Shown here: piece after piece, positions 23,770-35,044 of the stretch
Numbering within the stretch: the first letter of the stretch is position 1
Layout: each line of letters starts with the position of its first letter
Origin: Sebastes aleutianus
Lineage: Eukaryota > Chordata > Actinopteri > Perciformes > Sebastidae
Assembly (NCBI GenBank): GCA_916700875.1
Contig: CAKAKS010000039.1
Location: 23,705,315 to 23,769,314 of the forward strand
Reading direction: 5' to 3'
DNA: 64,000 bases
Made by a program: the position numbers and the translations under genes
The notes under the pieces: generated by a model
The model's database searches: none
What the model was told of the DNA's origin: nothing
The model's input: the letters and a program-made list of their open reading frames with translations, nothing else

Positions 23770-24641
23770 CTACCAAGTAAGGATGCTAATTTTGAAAGAT
23801 TTTCTTAACCGATAACCGACCGTCTCCAGTTCACCATCCGGGAGTGTTAACTTAGCAGCCTCGAAGCTGCGTGTAGTGTGACGGACACGCAGCCACTTTC
23901 CCAGTAAAAGTCTCCACCACACATTTAGTTAAGTTTAGCAGGTTGTCCGCTGCGTGTCTGCCCGGCGTAACAATAACAATTGTCCGAAAAACAGTGTGTG
24001 TGTTTTGTGCTACGTTAGCAGCTGTGGTTCTGCTGTTAGCTTGTTCACCATTGTCACACACATACGGTCTGTCAGCGCGGTGTAACTTCAGAGATTTTCC
24101 GACAGACCGTGTGTGTGTGGGTTTGCCGGTGGCGTTATAGCTGTGAACTTAAGTGTAGCAGACAGTGTGTGTACAGTTTATTTGTCGGTGAATAAATGCT
24201 ACGAGGCTATTAGTGCGTTTTACAACTTTAAAACGTAATGATTTAAATAAGGGCTTAAGAGTGTTCGTACTGGGTAGTTGATTTAGCTATAACAAAAAGA
24301 TCCGCTGAGTTACAGACGTCTCTTTCCCAATGTAAGTCTATGGGAAAAAGTATTTTTGGGCCCAATGGCATCACGTGACTGACGGATCAACGACCGGCGC
24401 TCTTCCTGGGGGCTTGGCTCAAGCGAGCTATAGACGGAAGCCAACTTCCTGTATCTGTAACTCCGGCTCAGACTCTCTAAAGGTGGACCAGCTTTTCTCC
24501 TTAAAGTGATGAGTTTTTCTATGCTTTTTAATTAATTATTAACATTTATTTTAACCATTTTAACCAATAGCGTTAATCGGTTAAAATGCTTAATGTCGGT
24601 TAACGGTTAAACGGTTAATTATTAACATCCCTACTACCAAG
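23770..24641. repeat. 8-bp target-site duplication flanking a hAT element
   Basis: ctaccaag at 23770-23777 and again at 24634-24641, directly adjoining both termini. The exact match is good evidence of a hAT-type insertion. Confidence 0.9.
23778..24633 (-). mobile_element. Non-autonomous hAT element, 856 bp
   Basis: Left end taaggatgctaat; the right end on the minus strand is tagggatgttaataattaac. These are inverted repeats with two mismatches in the first 12 bases. Subterminal cggttaa/ttaacc words occur at both ends. The interior includes a block at 24305-24380 that is homologous, inverted, to 50560-50632 in an otherwise different repeat. Short frames at 23852-24140 have no domain; there is no transposase. 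Confidence 0.88.
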
Positions 24642-25782
24642 CCTATTAAGCTCACTTGGGAATGAATATAAACAATACTTTTGAATACTTTTCAGATGTT
24701 ATTTTATAAGCCACATATTAATCATCTTGCAGTTTAGGCAATGATGACAGACTGTGGGAATTTCAATGTAACTGCTGCATTTGTTAGCTGAACACATATT
24801 GCATGAAAATTTAGAGAACCCCAGTCCTCCAGAGTGTAACTCAAACGCAGTTGTTCTATATGGACTTACTTTAACTTCACTTTCTACTTTTACTTTTACT
24901 TCTTCTCATTTTATTGCAGGCTGGAAAAACAGTTTAAACACCGTTTGATTATATACTGTTGCCTTTGTCGTGTAGACTGGGATTCGAACAGTCAACTAGT
25001 AGTTGCAGTCAATTTAAGATTAACATGTACAGTGCTGTATGCTATTATTTTTCTAATGTTTTGTAACTGGTTGTCCTTTGCCCCTCAGCTTTAGTTCTTT
25101 CACATCCACTGTTGATTTGCATATTCATTAGTTTGAGCTCTGCACCTGCTGCCACCCACAGATGAAGCTGAGCAGATTAGCGATGCATGACACCAAAATT
25201 TCTGGAGTCGATTTGGACAGACTTTTACTGTGGGAATCATTGAAATTGACTCCTGGAAAGCTGAGAATTAACCACTGGAACCTGCTGTATTAGCAACGCT
25301 CAAGAGGCTAATGTGAAGACTTCTGAAAATGTTGCAGGAGCATTCATCATTTTGGACATTTTGTTTTTGTTAAAAAACATAAAACATCTTCTAATGGGGT
25401 TTCTCTCTTGTACCTTCTCAGCACAATATCTACATCTATACATTTATGCCTACATTTGCTCTAGAAAAACAGGATTACCATATTCCTTGATTGCAGAATC
25501 AGTGCTGTTAAACCCATTATCAAAACACCAGTACCCAATTGTTTTCTACCAGTGCTTTGCCCGTTCTGAGCATGTACCATCGTAAATTCGTGAGCCTGGT
25601 TTGATAGCTCAGGGTTTATGCCCTTTTCTATCCATGCATGTACCAGTTTGGAGCGGACTGGCCTGGCTCCCGGTATTACTGCTTGTTGTTGGGGTGTGTG
25701 CCCGTTCGGGCTGATTTCTTGGTCCCTGGAAGTTCTGCTTGCTGCTCATCGCTCGCTGACTTGAGGGAAGTGAAGAAGACTT
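24642..25782. other. Repeat-poor stretch; possible regulatory block
   Basis: No gene recognised. The segment 25110-25190 contains the octamer word atttgcat (POU-type) beside attcattag and cacctgctgcc (E-box core cacctg). This arrangement is compatible with a conserved enhancer but is not proof. The 90-aa frame at 25313-25585 has no motif. Confidence 0.3.
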
Positions 25783-25806
25783 GACTTAACTTGACTTGAC
25801 TTGATT
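25783..25806 (+). repeat. Short tandem repeat, acttg-rich
   Basis: Repeats of cttgacttga/cttaa over about 25 bp. It may be the tail of a decayed retroelement, but no body was recognised upstream. Confidence 0.6.
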
Positions 25807-25959
25807 GGTTGTAACGTTAGTATATCCAGCATCCAGCAGCAAAAGTGAGCCATGGCCTGTAAAGGCCCACTGCAAACAACATACTCGAGTCAATCCGCAG
25901 AGCCCTGATGCCCCGCCACGAGTGCTATTGCTTGTATTAATATTGAACATGTCACACGT

Positions 25960-26034
25960 CTAAATTGCACCGTGCACACACACCGTGAAGTAGATCGGAT
26001 GAACTGTTCTCGAGATATGTGAAGGAGACGGACG

Positions 26035-26090
<56 letters not shown>

Positions 26091-26730
26091 TTCCTTGCTT
26101 TATAGTGAGACGATGCTGCGACAGCCCCACCTATTGGCCAAATGGCATCAAATTTGTCATGGTCATTTAGACATCTTATCTTCACATGTCCACCACATTT
26201 GGTCAAAATAACACAACGCGTTCAGGAGATATCACATTTTTAGTGATATAAGCCCTGCCCACAGCATTTGAGCTAACTTTGAAGGGTCAGGTATAGCAAA
26301 ACTATATGGAACAGCAAAACTGAGAAAGTAATTGTTTACGGCTTGGTCCAGAAATGTTCTGTACCAAATCTGGTGACAATTGCTCAAAATTTGTGGGAGC
26401 AGTAGCAAAAAATGTGGACACAATTAAAAATGGCGTAAAATTAATGTAGTCGCAACTGGGCTTATAAGGATAGATTGGACCCACAGAATCCAGGAAACAA
26501 AGGTTTTTGTTTTGGAGATTTTTGGTTGTAAAGTTACAGGCCAGAAAGAGGATTTGTTGTTATAGCGCCACCATCTGGCCAATTTGCACCAACTTCGAAA
26601 CTGCACGTCCTTGGGTCTGCAGCAATACACCTGTGAAGTAGATTGGATGAATGGTTGTCAAGGTATGTGAAGGACATACCCACAACCCATACATACTGTA
26701 TAAACAGACAGACAGAAAGCTCGTCAAAGT
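25960..26730 (+). repeat. Teleost repeat with two direct partial copies
   Basis: The phrase gtgaagtagat(c/t)ggatgaa is followed by tatgtgaaggac-like sequence at 25986-26035 and again at 26634-26682. Each copy is linked to a variant of gcc(a)cc(t)at(c/t)tggccaa (26126 and 26570). I know this as a dispersed fish repeat that often carries an expanding CA tract at its end, as it does here at 26033. Frames across it are short and motif-free. Confidence 0.6.
26033..26089 (+). repeat. CA microsatellite
   Basis: cgcacgca leading into an uninterrupted (CA)n to 26088, about 24 dinucleotides. It sits at the end of a partial repeat copy. Confidence 0.95.
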
Positions 26731-27561
26731 CCCTATACTAAAAAAGAGCAATTTTGTGGTATTCGCCCCCTTGATTAGCACATCCCAGCTACTTTACCCT
26801 GACAACTTTATCTGTCTGAATAACGTGTCCAGTGATGCACTCTGCTATGTGGCCATTGTGCACTAAAGACTCAAATTGATGATGTCATTAGGTGACACTT
26901 TTTGGAATTGATCCTCTTGCATTTAATTAATGACTGACTCTGCGGGCTCATTGAACTTTTGTTTGAAGTAGTCTATCCAAATGCATTTTATTTTCTTCGG
27001 TGAAGAAGTTACAGCTATGAACCAGAAGATGCTCATACCTTAGTAAAGTCATCCTGCCTGCTGTCATACCGTCCTAGCAGGTTCTCCATTATTCACTGTC
27101 TATAGACTAATCCGCTGGCTGATTTATGTGTTGTGCTCTCGAGTGATGCCGCCATTACTGCAGAGGCATAGTCGAACTGAACACAGTTTTACTGACAGTG
27201 AAAGCATGGCTGGATTGATCACAGTTGGCATCGCCCCCACTGATGGATGAAGGCAGCCAATGTGGATGCTTCTCAGTCTTAAAACAGTAGTTGGAAATTG
27301 GTCATCATCAGTTTTGGGAGATAAGATAACGCCTCTACATAACAACTTTTGGATGTGAAGGTGCTGTGTAGTGATCCTCTGCTAGCATTGGTTTTTATTT
27401 GCTATCATATAATTGTCAACCCACAAACTTGTAATCCATCATTTTTCACATAGCTGTAAGGGGTGCTTCATTCTCGACCACTGTCACTCATGAAAGTACT
27501 GCTGTTGGTTCAAAACAGTATTTGAACTTCAGTATTTTGTTCATTCTGGAGGGACTGTATA
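26731..27561. other. No recognised feature
   Basis: Non-coding sequence without supported gene or repeat. Confidence 0.45.
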
Positions 27562-28060
27562 TGTAATAACACCACATTATGTAATAACTACACACAATTT
27601 AATACATCTTCACTTCATTATGTAATAACACCGGCATTTTGTAATAATCTGCCGCATTTTGTAATAAATAGCCTGAACGCAATGTGTAATAAATTCCCCC
27701 ACATTTTGAAATCAATTATTACATATTGCAGTGGTTATCACAAAATTAATGTCTTTGTTCATAAAAATCATTAGAACATTAACGTTTATTTTATGCATTC
27801 AATCGTGAATCATATTGACTCAAATTCATTATAATTATTTTAGAATATACAGTTATTTCAATAGATTAGTAGATTATCTTTCATTGGTCAAAACTACATC
27901 AAGATCATCATATCTTTTTTTTGTTGGTTATTACATAATGCATGTCATATTTCATTTTCAAAAAAAAAATTGCCACCCCCGCATTTTGAAATAACCATTA
28001 CAAAATGTGGGGAAATGCATGAAATATTGCATTCAAGCCGGCGTTATTACATAATGTTTT
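27562..28060. mobile_element. MITE-like element with repeated TGTAATAA words
   Basis: The left 150 bp carries six copies of tgtaata(a) in one orientation (27562, 27580, 27624, 27640, 27660 and 27684 approximately). The right side carries ttattaca in the opposite orientation near 27717, 27928 and 28043. The end phrase cggcgttattacataatg is the inverse of catt(a)tgtaataac(a)ccg at the left. The interior is AT-rich and non-coding. The superfamily is unknown. Confidence 0.6.
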
Positions 28061-30309
28061 GGCTGTCTAAATGGTGTCCAAGCCTTTCTCTTACAAAATA
28101 CAATGGGATACTAGCGGATACTAGTGGAGCTTGCTTTCTCTTGTTTTCCAAGAGAAGTTTGCCACTACTGTTGGAGAATTCTGTAACATAATAGACATTT
28201 AGTTGTCTTTTAAAACTCTGCTTAAGTTAGTTATACGTATCTGCTATTTCAATTGGATGTTGATGAGCACCATTTTCAAATCCATTTTGCTTTAAACGTC
28301 TAATTTGGACAAGATAATTTGGTGTAACGACCACATATCATCATGATGTAATCAACTGAAAGTCAATAAACAGTAACATGTAATTACCTGGCAGCCCTAT
28401 ATTAATGTGCCTATTGCTTTATTTGACCCATAACATACTTGGTTTATTTATGTTAAAGCATTAGCTTGTGTGTTGTTACTGTCAAATGCATCATTACAGA
28501 ATTCCAACATGCTTCAATGAGGCCACCTTCATGAAAGACACCCTGAGAAGAAGTGAAGTGCTCTTTGAGTTGGTCAAACAATGCCCTGTGTTGGGCAGCT
28601 AGCTACAGCCATAAATATCTCACAATGAGCCAGCAGCTCTGGCAGCTCTGCAGACCTACGAATTCACCTGCATCTCAGCAGGGAGGGGGGTGTCCATTGG
28701 GAGCCTGAAGGACTTGAGCTGAGCTCAGAGATGTCCTGGCAGAAAGTTCAGACAGAGTCCGACCGCCGCTGTAAGGAAGACTGATCACCTGCTCTATAGG
28801 ACCTTAACAGTGCAGGCAGATGCACAGTGTTTTCCTCCATTCATGCCCGTTCCCTAGACAGCATCGAATCCAAACTTATCGATCGACAGGGTCACATGGC
28901 CTGTGCAGTCCTTAATCTGCGAAAGATCCATTACTCACTGTACTGTTCAGGGTACGGCTGTCCAATTGCCATTGACTTACATGTATTATCTTCTGCTGTT
29001 TTTCAAACAGTGTGTTGTTTTCAAGGAGTACTCCATTATCAAGTTCAGGTTTAACTTCATTACCCCTTAAGGAAATTAATTTGGTCAGCAGTGCAAAGAT
29101 CTATACTGTGCATCCCTCACATGATGAATCTAAAGTGACCTCAACTTAACTTGCCAGATCATTGAATTAATTACTTTTGAATGTAAAACGTGTGAAAACA
29201 TATAGAGCCAAGAACCCATTAACAGATACAGTACAGCCTTGTAAAACACAGACATTCTTTTGGTCATTGCTCAGCGACTCATTGCTATTTAATAAAGCTG
29301 TGTGCAACTGGCTAATGTGTCCCTTAGGTCTAATTTAGAGTTTTTTTGTAATAAAAACAAATGTTGGCTCCAGTTGTAAGCTCATTCAGTCTTGAAATGA
29401 ATTAATTCATTACTCAAGAAGACTACATGGGATCCCATTACTGAATATGTGTGGCAACACTTCTTTTAATGTACCAAAGAGATATGGCACCTTTATAAAA
29501 AGCACTTTAAAGCATACGCGTGTCTGCATGATGTATTGAAGACTTCTTTTAATTCATGTGTTTGTTGAAAGCAGACAATAAAGCGTGTGGTCACATTTAC
29601 TAAATTAATTCTCCCCCGGGACAGCCATGAGGTTCGCTATTGCTTCGTTTTGTTATTCAATTTAAATTTCACACCATTTACAATAAATGTCTTCTTAGAA
29701 TAATGTTCTTTTAAGTGTTTATAAATTATACATTTTAATGAATTCATTTAGCATAAATACCTGTCTGAAATTAAATGCAAAGACACTGTTGGGGAGAGGA
29801 CAAATACATCGCTGGGAGTACTAATATCTTTAATAAATTAAGGTATCCCGGTCTCTCAGCTTGCCACTGGGCTTGTTTTAGAGAGAGCACTGTGTTTGCA
29901 CAGCTTGTTATTCTGTCCGAGTCACATATGCAGTAATATGCTACATAAATCATAGAATTTAACATAACTAAACTGTTTAGAATCAGTTAGTGTCAAACTT
30001 ATTTTAAAAACATTCACATTAATCTTTTTTTGTGTTTTTTTGCCATCTTCAGTTTGGAGTTTATAATGTGCACCATTCATTTGCATCTGGGGCGAGCAGG
30101 CTATACATTAGAGGTCATACCCATCTTCATGAGATCTGTATGACAGCTGGACTGTCAAGCATGGACATTAACAACATTTTATATACATTGGCATTGTGGT
30201 AAAATATGCACTGACGAAGTATGTATCAACAATGTGCCACACTGTGCAGAGATACATTATATGTGGCCTAAACTGCTAAATGGGCCAATGCTTGAATGCA
30301 AATCGATGC
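28061..30309. other. Unassigned; repeat-poor
   Basis: No gene supported. Segments around 28500-28800 and 29800-29960 have a non-repetitive look that could reflect conserved non-coding sequence, but nothing in a single genome window can establish this. Confidence 0.35.
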
Positions 30310-30869
30310 ATGTTTGCGTCTGTCTGCACACTGTCTTGGGTAGGATGGTCTGCCTTGTCCACCCGTAGACTGAACCACTGGCGTGTTCTTATTTATAAGG
30401 CTAGTCTTGTTCTGCTTCCATCTTACCTACGGACCTACATACTTAAAAAAAGTATGGGAAGTTACTGTCTTCGCTCCTAGGACTTAATCCTACTAACAGT
30501 CCCCTAAATCCGTACTGAATTGGGAAAAAGGGCGTTCAAGTATGTTGCTCCATCTTCTTGGAATCAGCTACAAAATTACCTGAAACTTGGAGAGCCGGTC
30601 TCACTGAATGTCTTTAAAGTGCTTTTAAAAGATTTGGAAACAGGCACATCTGGCTTTAGATGTTTTGAATGTTGATGAATGTTTTTTTATACCATTAAGT
30701 TTCTGTAATTTGGTCTTTGTCTTCGTTTTCAATTGTTATGTTTGTTTTTATGTCTGCAACCGTGTAACTGTGCTGCTGCCTATCTTGGCCAGGACATTCT
30801 TGAAAAAGAGATTTTTAATCTCAATGAGTTTTTACTTGTGGTTAAATAAAGGTTAAATAAAAAAAAAAA
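30310..30869 (+). mobile_element. 5'-truncated LINE: ORF2 C-terminus and 3' UTR
   Basis: The plus-strand translation gives GWSALSTRRLNHWRVLIYKA and LVLLPSYL. After two in-frame stops it continues IRTELGKRAFKYVAPSSW, NQLQNYLKLGEPVSLNVFK and a stop at about 30675. This order (HW..IYKAL..LP.YL, then RTELGK.AF...AP..WN.LQ...K) is the conserved C-terminal region of ORF2 in fish L2/CR1/Rex-type LINEs. The 3' UTR follows, with cttggccaggacattcttga, gagatttttaatctcaatga and the tail ggttaaataaaggttaaata plus an A-run to 30869. The stops (near 30478 and 30505) make it inactive. Confidence 0.9.
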
Positions 30870-31384
30870 CAGGGCTAAAGTTCATGTGTGTGAGCCTCTG
30901 TGTTTGTAACAGCAGGAGATCAGGAATAGTTTGCTATGCCTGCTCACAACAAGCTGTGGATTCAGGTTGATTGGGCAGCATCGCTGGCAGTTGGTTCCTA
31001 TAGAAATAATGAGAAATGTAGTAATGGCAACACAGCATTCATAGTTCACATATACTCTTTCTGTGTATGCTTTGTCTTTCAAAAAGGAATGGCACACATG
31101 CTTAAATTAATCAATTCATGTACACAAGAAAGAAAGCCGGCGGTTTCATGTCCCTGTTGCTGCTCTTCCATTGTAAGTGTTTCCATTAAATAAGCTTTCA
31201 GATGCACACAAAGCACGAAGCCAGCTGAATGTGAGAGACTGTAGAAAGGCAAACATAAGACATTTTGGTTTGGCTGCGACAAGTCCTACATGAACACATG
31301 TTGTAGTTTGGCAATGACCCCAAGTCTAATTAATTTACATGAATTTGACTCAGGAAAAATACAAAAAAACAAAACCAGAATTAC
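30870..31384. other. No recognised feature
   Basis: Flanking non-coding DNA between the LINE end and the next repeat; nothing supported. Confidence 0.45.
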
Positions 31385-32030
31385 CGCCTCGTGGTTGTAT
31401 GCCTCCACCAATCAATCAAGTTGCAGTTTACAACCATGTCTGTCCAAAATGTCATCACTTCATCATTTTAACGTATTAGACATGTGTGAAATTGTCATAA
31501 TTAACATATAAATTAATGAGTTATGGCCAAAAACCTATTTTGTGCAGTCACAGTGACATTGACCTTTGACCTTTGACTACCAAAATCGAATCAGGTCATC
31601 CTTAAATCCTTGAAATGTTTTTCCAGATTTGAAGAAATTCACTCAAGCCGTTCCTGAGATATCACAAGAATGAGATGGACGTGAGGTCACTGTGACATTT
31701 GACCTTTGACCACTGAAATCTAATCAGTTGATCTTTAGGTCCAAGTGTGCCAAATTTGAAGAAATAAGCTCAAGGCGTTCAGGAGTTATTACGAGAATGG
31801 GACGAACGTAAGGTCACAGTGACCTTGATCTTTGAACTTTGACCACCAAAATGTAATCAGTTCATCCTTGAGTCCAAGTGGACAGTTGTGCCAAATTTGA
31901 AGAAATTCCATCCAGGCGTTCCTGAGATATCACATTCACGAGAACGGACTAGACCGGACGGACGTACGGACGGACAACCCAGACACATAATGCCTCCGGC
32001 CACGGCTGTCGCCGGCACGGAGGCATAAAA
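31385..32030 (+). repeat. Teleost repeat with three ~135-bp internal tandem units
   Basis: The ends carry tatgcctcc (31398-31406) and its inverse ggaggcata (about 32019-32026). The right end also holds an imperfect hairpin, tgcctccggc...gccggcacggaggca. Inside are three units, each with tgacctttgacc-like sequence (31560, 31700, 31833), ccaaaat(c/g)taatcag, (c)caaatttgaagaaa and cgttc(c/a)(t/g)gagatatcac. The last unit ends in a cggacgga run. Known to me as an abundant percomorph repeat; class not settled. No protein coding. Confidence 0.75.
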
Positions 32031-33145
32031 AATGCAGATGTCTTGGTTTAAATGAGAGGTGAAGATGTGAAAAGTTGAAAGATCTTGTGGCCTCACTTCA
32101 CTATTCTGTATTCATGTTGTAGTGCTGGCCATCCCAAAATAAATGTCAGACCAGTGTGAGGAATTCTTAATGCTGTCACATATTGATCTCTGTCTAATAG
32201 AGTTTTAAACAGGGATCCATGGCTTCAAGGGATGCCCTTGCTATCAGGCATGTTACCTTTCTGCTGAGGACATTGACCATCAAACTTTCACATTATATCA
32301 TTTATATTAAACAGCCTGCATTTCTTTGCATGGGGAATTTCTGTAGTACGATTAGTCTCTCAACTGTCGGTAATGATGGTAGAATTTACTGACATATTGT
32401 TAACAGCTATAATAATAATAATATGGTGAGAGTTTACAGTATTTGGATATAATAAGATATCTACATTTCAGGTTATGTTTACATTTCAGAAGTACGTTGA
32501 CTCAAACCCGACTGTTTAGGACTGTAATGGATGGATGTGCTCTGGCAGTTTATTTGAGTTATCCAGTCGTTTTGTGTGCATTCTAGTATGTGATTGTTTG
32601 TGTAATATCTTCCTCCAAGGCAGGATGACACTATCAAACATCTGCTAATCTGCGTGTGGCCATGAAATGAAGCTGCATGAAGTATTGTAAACAATTACTG
32701 GTCCTCTTTGTCCTCCAAGCAGTCTACCACACAGACACCACACAGTAGGACTTCACAGCTTTTAAATCAAAGTATCTTTTAGTCTGTCTTTCTCTTCCTT
32801 TCTCTCTCCCTCTCTACCATTATTACTGCCCCGTAATCAGGCTGTTATTGCACCCTTTTGTGATTTTATTTCCGTAGAATTCCCCCGTGGAGTCCTAACC
32901 TTTAGTAGTGTTTTAATATGCCAGCTCTGCTCCCAATCTTGCCAAGCAAAATGGCAGTTTCATTTCTATTGGTGAGACTCTGTAATATGACAAAATACAG
33001 CCTCTCCCCCTGAACCAAATCCACCAGAGGCCAAAATAAATTAACAAAAAAATCTTTGTCACAAAAAGCCTTCAACTGAAATGTAAGAAATGTAGGGATA
33101 TGTCAGGATTATTATTAATAAAGCCCCACTGATCAGTATTTTTTA
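32031..33145. other. Unassigned; repeat-poor
   Basis: No gene. The segment 32800-32910 (with gccccgtaatcaggctgtta) has the character of a conserved non-coding block, on appearance only. Confidence 0.3.
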
Positions 33146-33690
33146 TGTAATGTGAAAGGGGGCGCTTACATAGAGAGACACATAAAGAATTATCACACAC
33201 TTGTGCAGTTTTTTTTAGCCTCTTTTAGCTCAAGTTTTGGATTTATGGCTCACAAATCTACTGTATGGCTCAGTGTCACTGGTCTCAGCCACTTCATTCC
33301 CAGCAGCAAGCAGCTGTTTTTAGCTACAGGAGTCTAATAAGCTGCCTGTACAGTACGTTACCTGCACAGAACTAAACAGCAGATGAACAAAGTTAGTGAC
33401 TAGCTAGTGATAAAAATCAAATATCTAGCAGCTGAGGAAACAGCTATTTTTCTCAAGAGTCAAAACAGAGGTAAAAAGAGAGTGAATATTGGACTCACTG
33501 ATGTCATGGAGCCAGAAAAACAAGTCCCAATTAATGCTAATGTTGTTCTGTGATTCAGGAATAATGGGCCTACTAGATTAAAATAATTATAAAAAACATC
33601 TTCATTTATTTTAATTGATTTTAAGAGATTGGTCCAGGCCTCCCTGTAAATTGTCCTGACACGACTTAGCATGTCGATCACCACTCACAC
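33146..33690 (+). repeat. Percomorph interspersed repeat, larger copy
   Basis: Contains tttttagcctcttttagctc, tatggctcagtgtcactggt, ccagcagcaagcagctgttt and gaactaaacagcagatgaac, in an order I recall from a frequent fish repeat. A fragment of the same family in inverted orientation is at 46595-46700. No coding domain. Confidence 0.55.
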
Positions 33691-34069
33691 AAAACCCTGT
33701 AGTTCCGAACACATCAGTTTAACCATAGTGTACCAGAGTTCATAAAATCTCCATAATTATGTAAACTTGTAGGGTGCAAAAGCCTCTGGCAGACATCTAG
33801 ACTGTCTATTTTGTTACATTTGAAAATCTGCTTTACCCCCTCTAAAAACGCTGTGGCAGTATTATTTTTGTGTTAAAGATCCAATCTTCCAGCTTCATCA
33901 GGAGTTGATGCCAACCAACCTGGCAGGTACAACTTGTAACATTGTGATAGTGCCAGATATCTGTGTAAAATATGTTAATTTTGACCTAGTTCTCTTCCGC
34001 TGCAGGATTATAATCCTTCACTCCTATAGTTACCCTGTATTGACATAGTAGATTTATTAGTGGTCACCC

Positions 34070-34400
34070 AGAGCCGGCCATATGCATAGGCAGTACAGGT
34101 CGGCGAATGCTGGGGGTGGCACAAATCCAAAGGGGCGCCCCAAATTAGGGAAGAAAAACTAATCTAAATTTATAACTTTAGCTATTTTAATACTATTAAT
34201 TCAACACATTCTCACTCCCAATTCATCAAATACCACATCTTGGTCAATGCCCCTCGGCATCAGAGACCGACGCACGGGGTGTCCCTCTTGCGTTACTTTT
34301 GGATGTTTCAGGGACGGGGTGTCAATATACGTGGGATTCACGGGACAAACAATACTAACGAGTCACGTGACTAACGACTGACGTACTGGGCGCGTACCAA
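34070..34400. repeat. Two adjacent repeat fragments
   Basis: The left piece (34070-34140), with agagccggccatatgcatag and ggggcgcccc, resembles a teleost hAT-type terminus (gagccggccctagg type). The right piece (34230-34400), with ctcggcatcagagaccgacg and gtgtcaatatacgtgggatt, is another recurrent fish sequence. Boundaries are approximate. Confidence 0.45.
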
Positions 34401-35000
34401 CCGTCATCTACTGCAGGTAATGCACTGGCTTTGGATAAGTACCTCATACAACCCCACTTCAAATAATTCAAACTATCCCTTTGACTACTGCAATTTAATA
34501 GACTAATTCAAGGACATTTGAGAAATATACTATTTACTACTGAATTAGAATCAGTTACAAATGAGAAAAGGAGTGATGCTGTTTGTCAGAGGATTCATTT
34601 CTTATTTACTATTCTTTATCTCCACACCTTTCATCCGCTGTTTATTAAATGTTTTAGTGCCGACTTCACTTTTAATTTTGAATTAATTCCACAACACCCT
34701 ATTTTCATTCGCAGACTGGTTTCTCTTCATTAAGGGTAACTTTTATAGCAGGGAGTCCACAGTATTGCCTATTAGCCATGGCCATTAGTACGCAGCGATA
34801 CATGACTTTTTACTTGCATTTTCAAACCCACACACAGTGGAAAGTTTGTTATAGTATGTATTTATGTATTATTTTGAATATGCATAGGAATTTTATTTTA
34901 CGCTTATAATAATAAATGTGCACCTTGTGATACTGTAATACAGGTATTAAGCCAGAATTCGGCTTCACTAAATATGTAAATATTGTGTCAGCCCTTTGCA
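34401..35000. other. No recognised feature
   Basis: AT-rich non-coding sequence; no exon or repeat supported. Confidence 0.45.
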
Positions 35001-35044
35001 ACGCACACACGCACACACAAACACACAAACACACGCACACACAC
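35001..35044 (+). repeat. Imperfect CA microsatellite
   Basis: acgcacacac units interrupted by acacaaacacacaaacac, about 44 bp. Confidence 0.9.

Noticed and set aside
25960..26730. LTR retroelement because of two direct repeats about 650 bp apart
   Set aside because: The direct copies are short and partial, lack tg...ca termini, primer-binding site and polypurine tract, and enclose no coding sequence.
31385..32030. CRISPR-like or satellite array because of regular ~135-bp spacing
   Set aside because: The genome is eukaryotic, the units are diverged and contiguous with no unique spacers, and the whole is bounded by inverted ends typical of a dispersed repeat.
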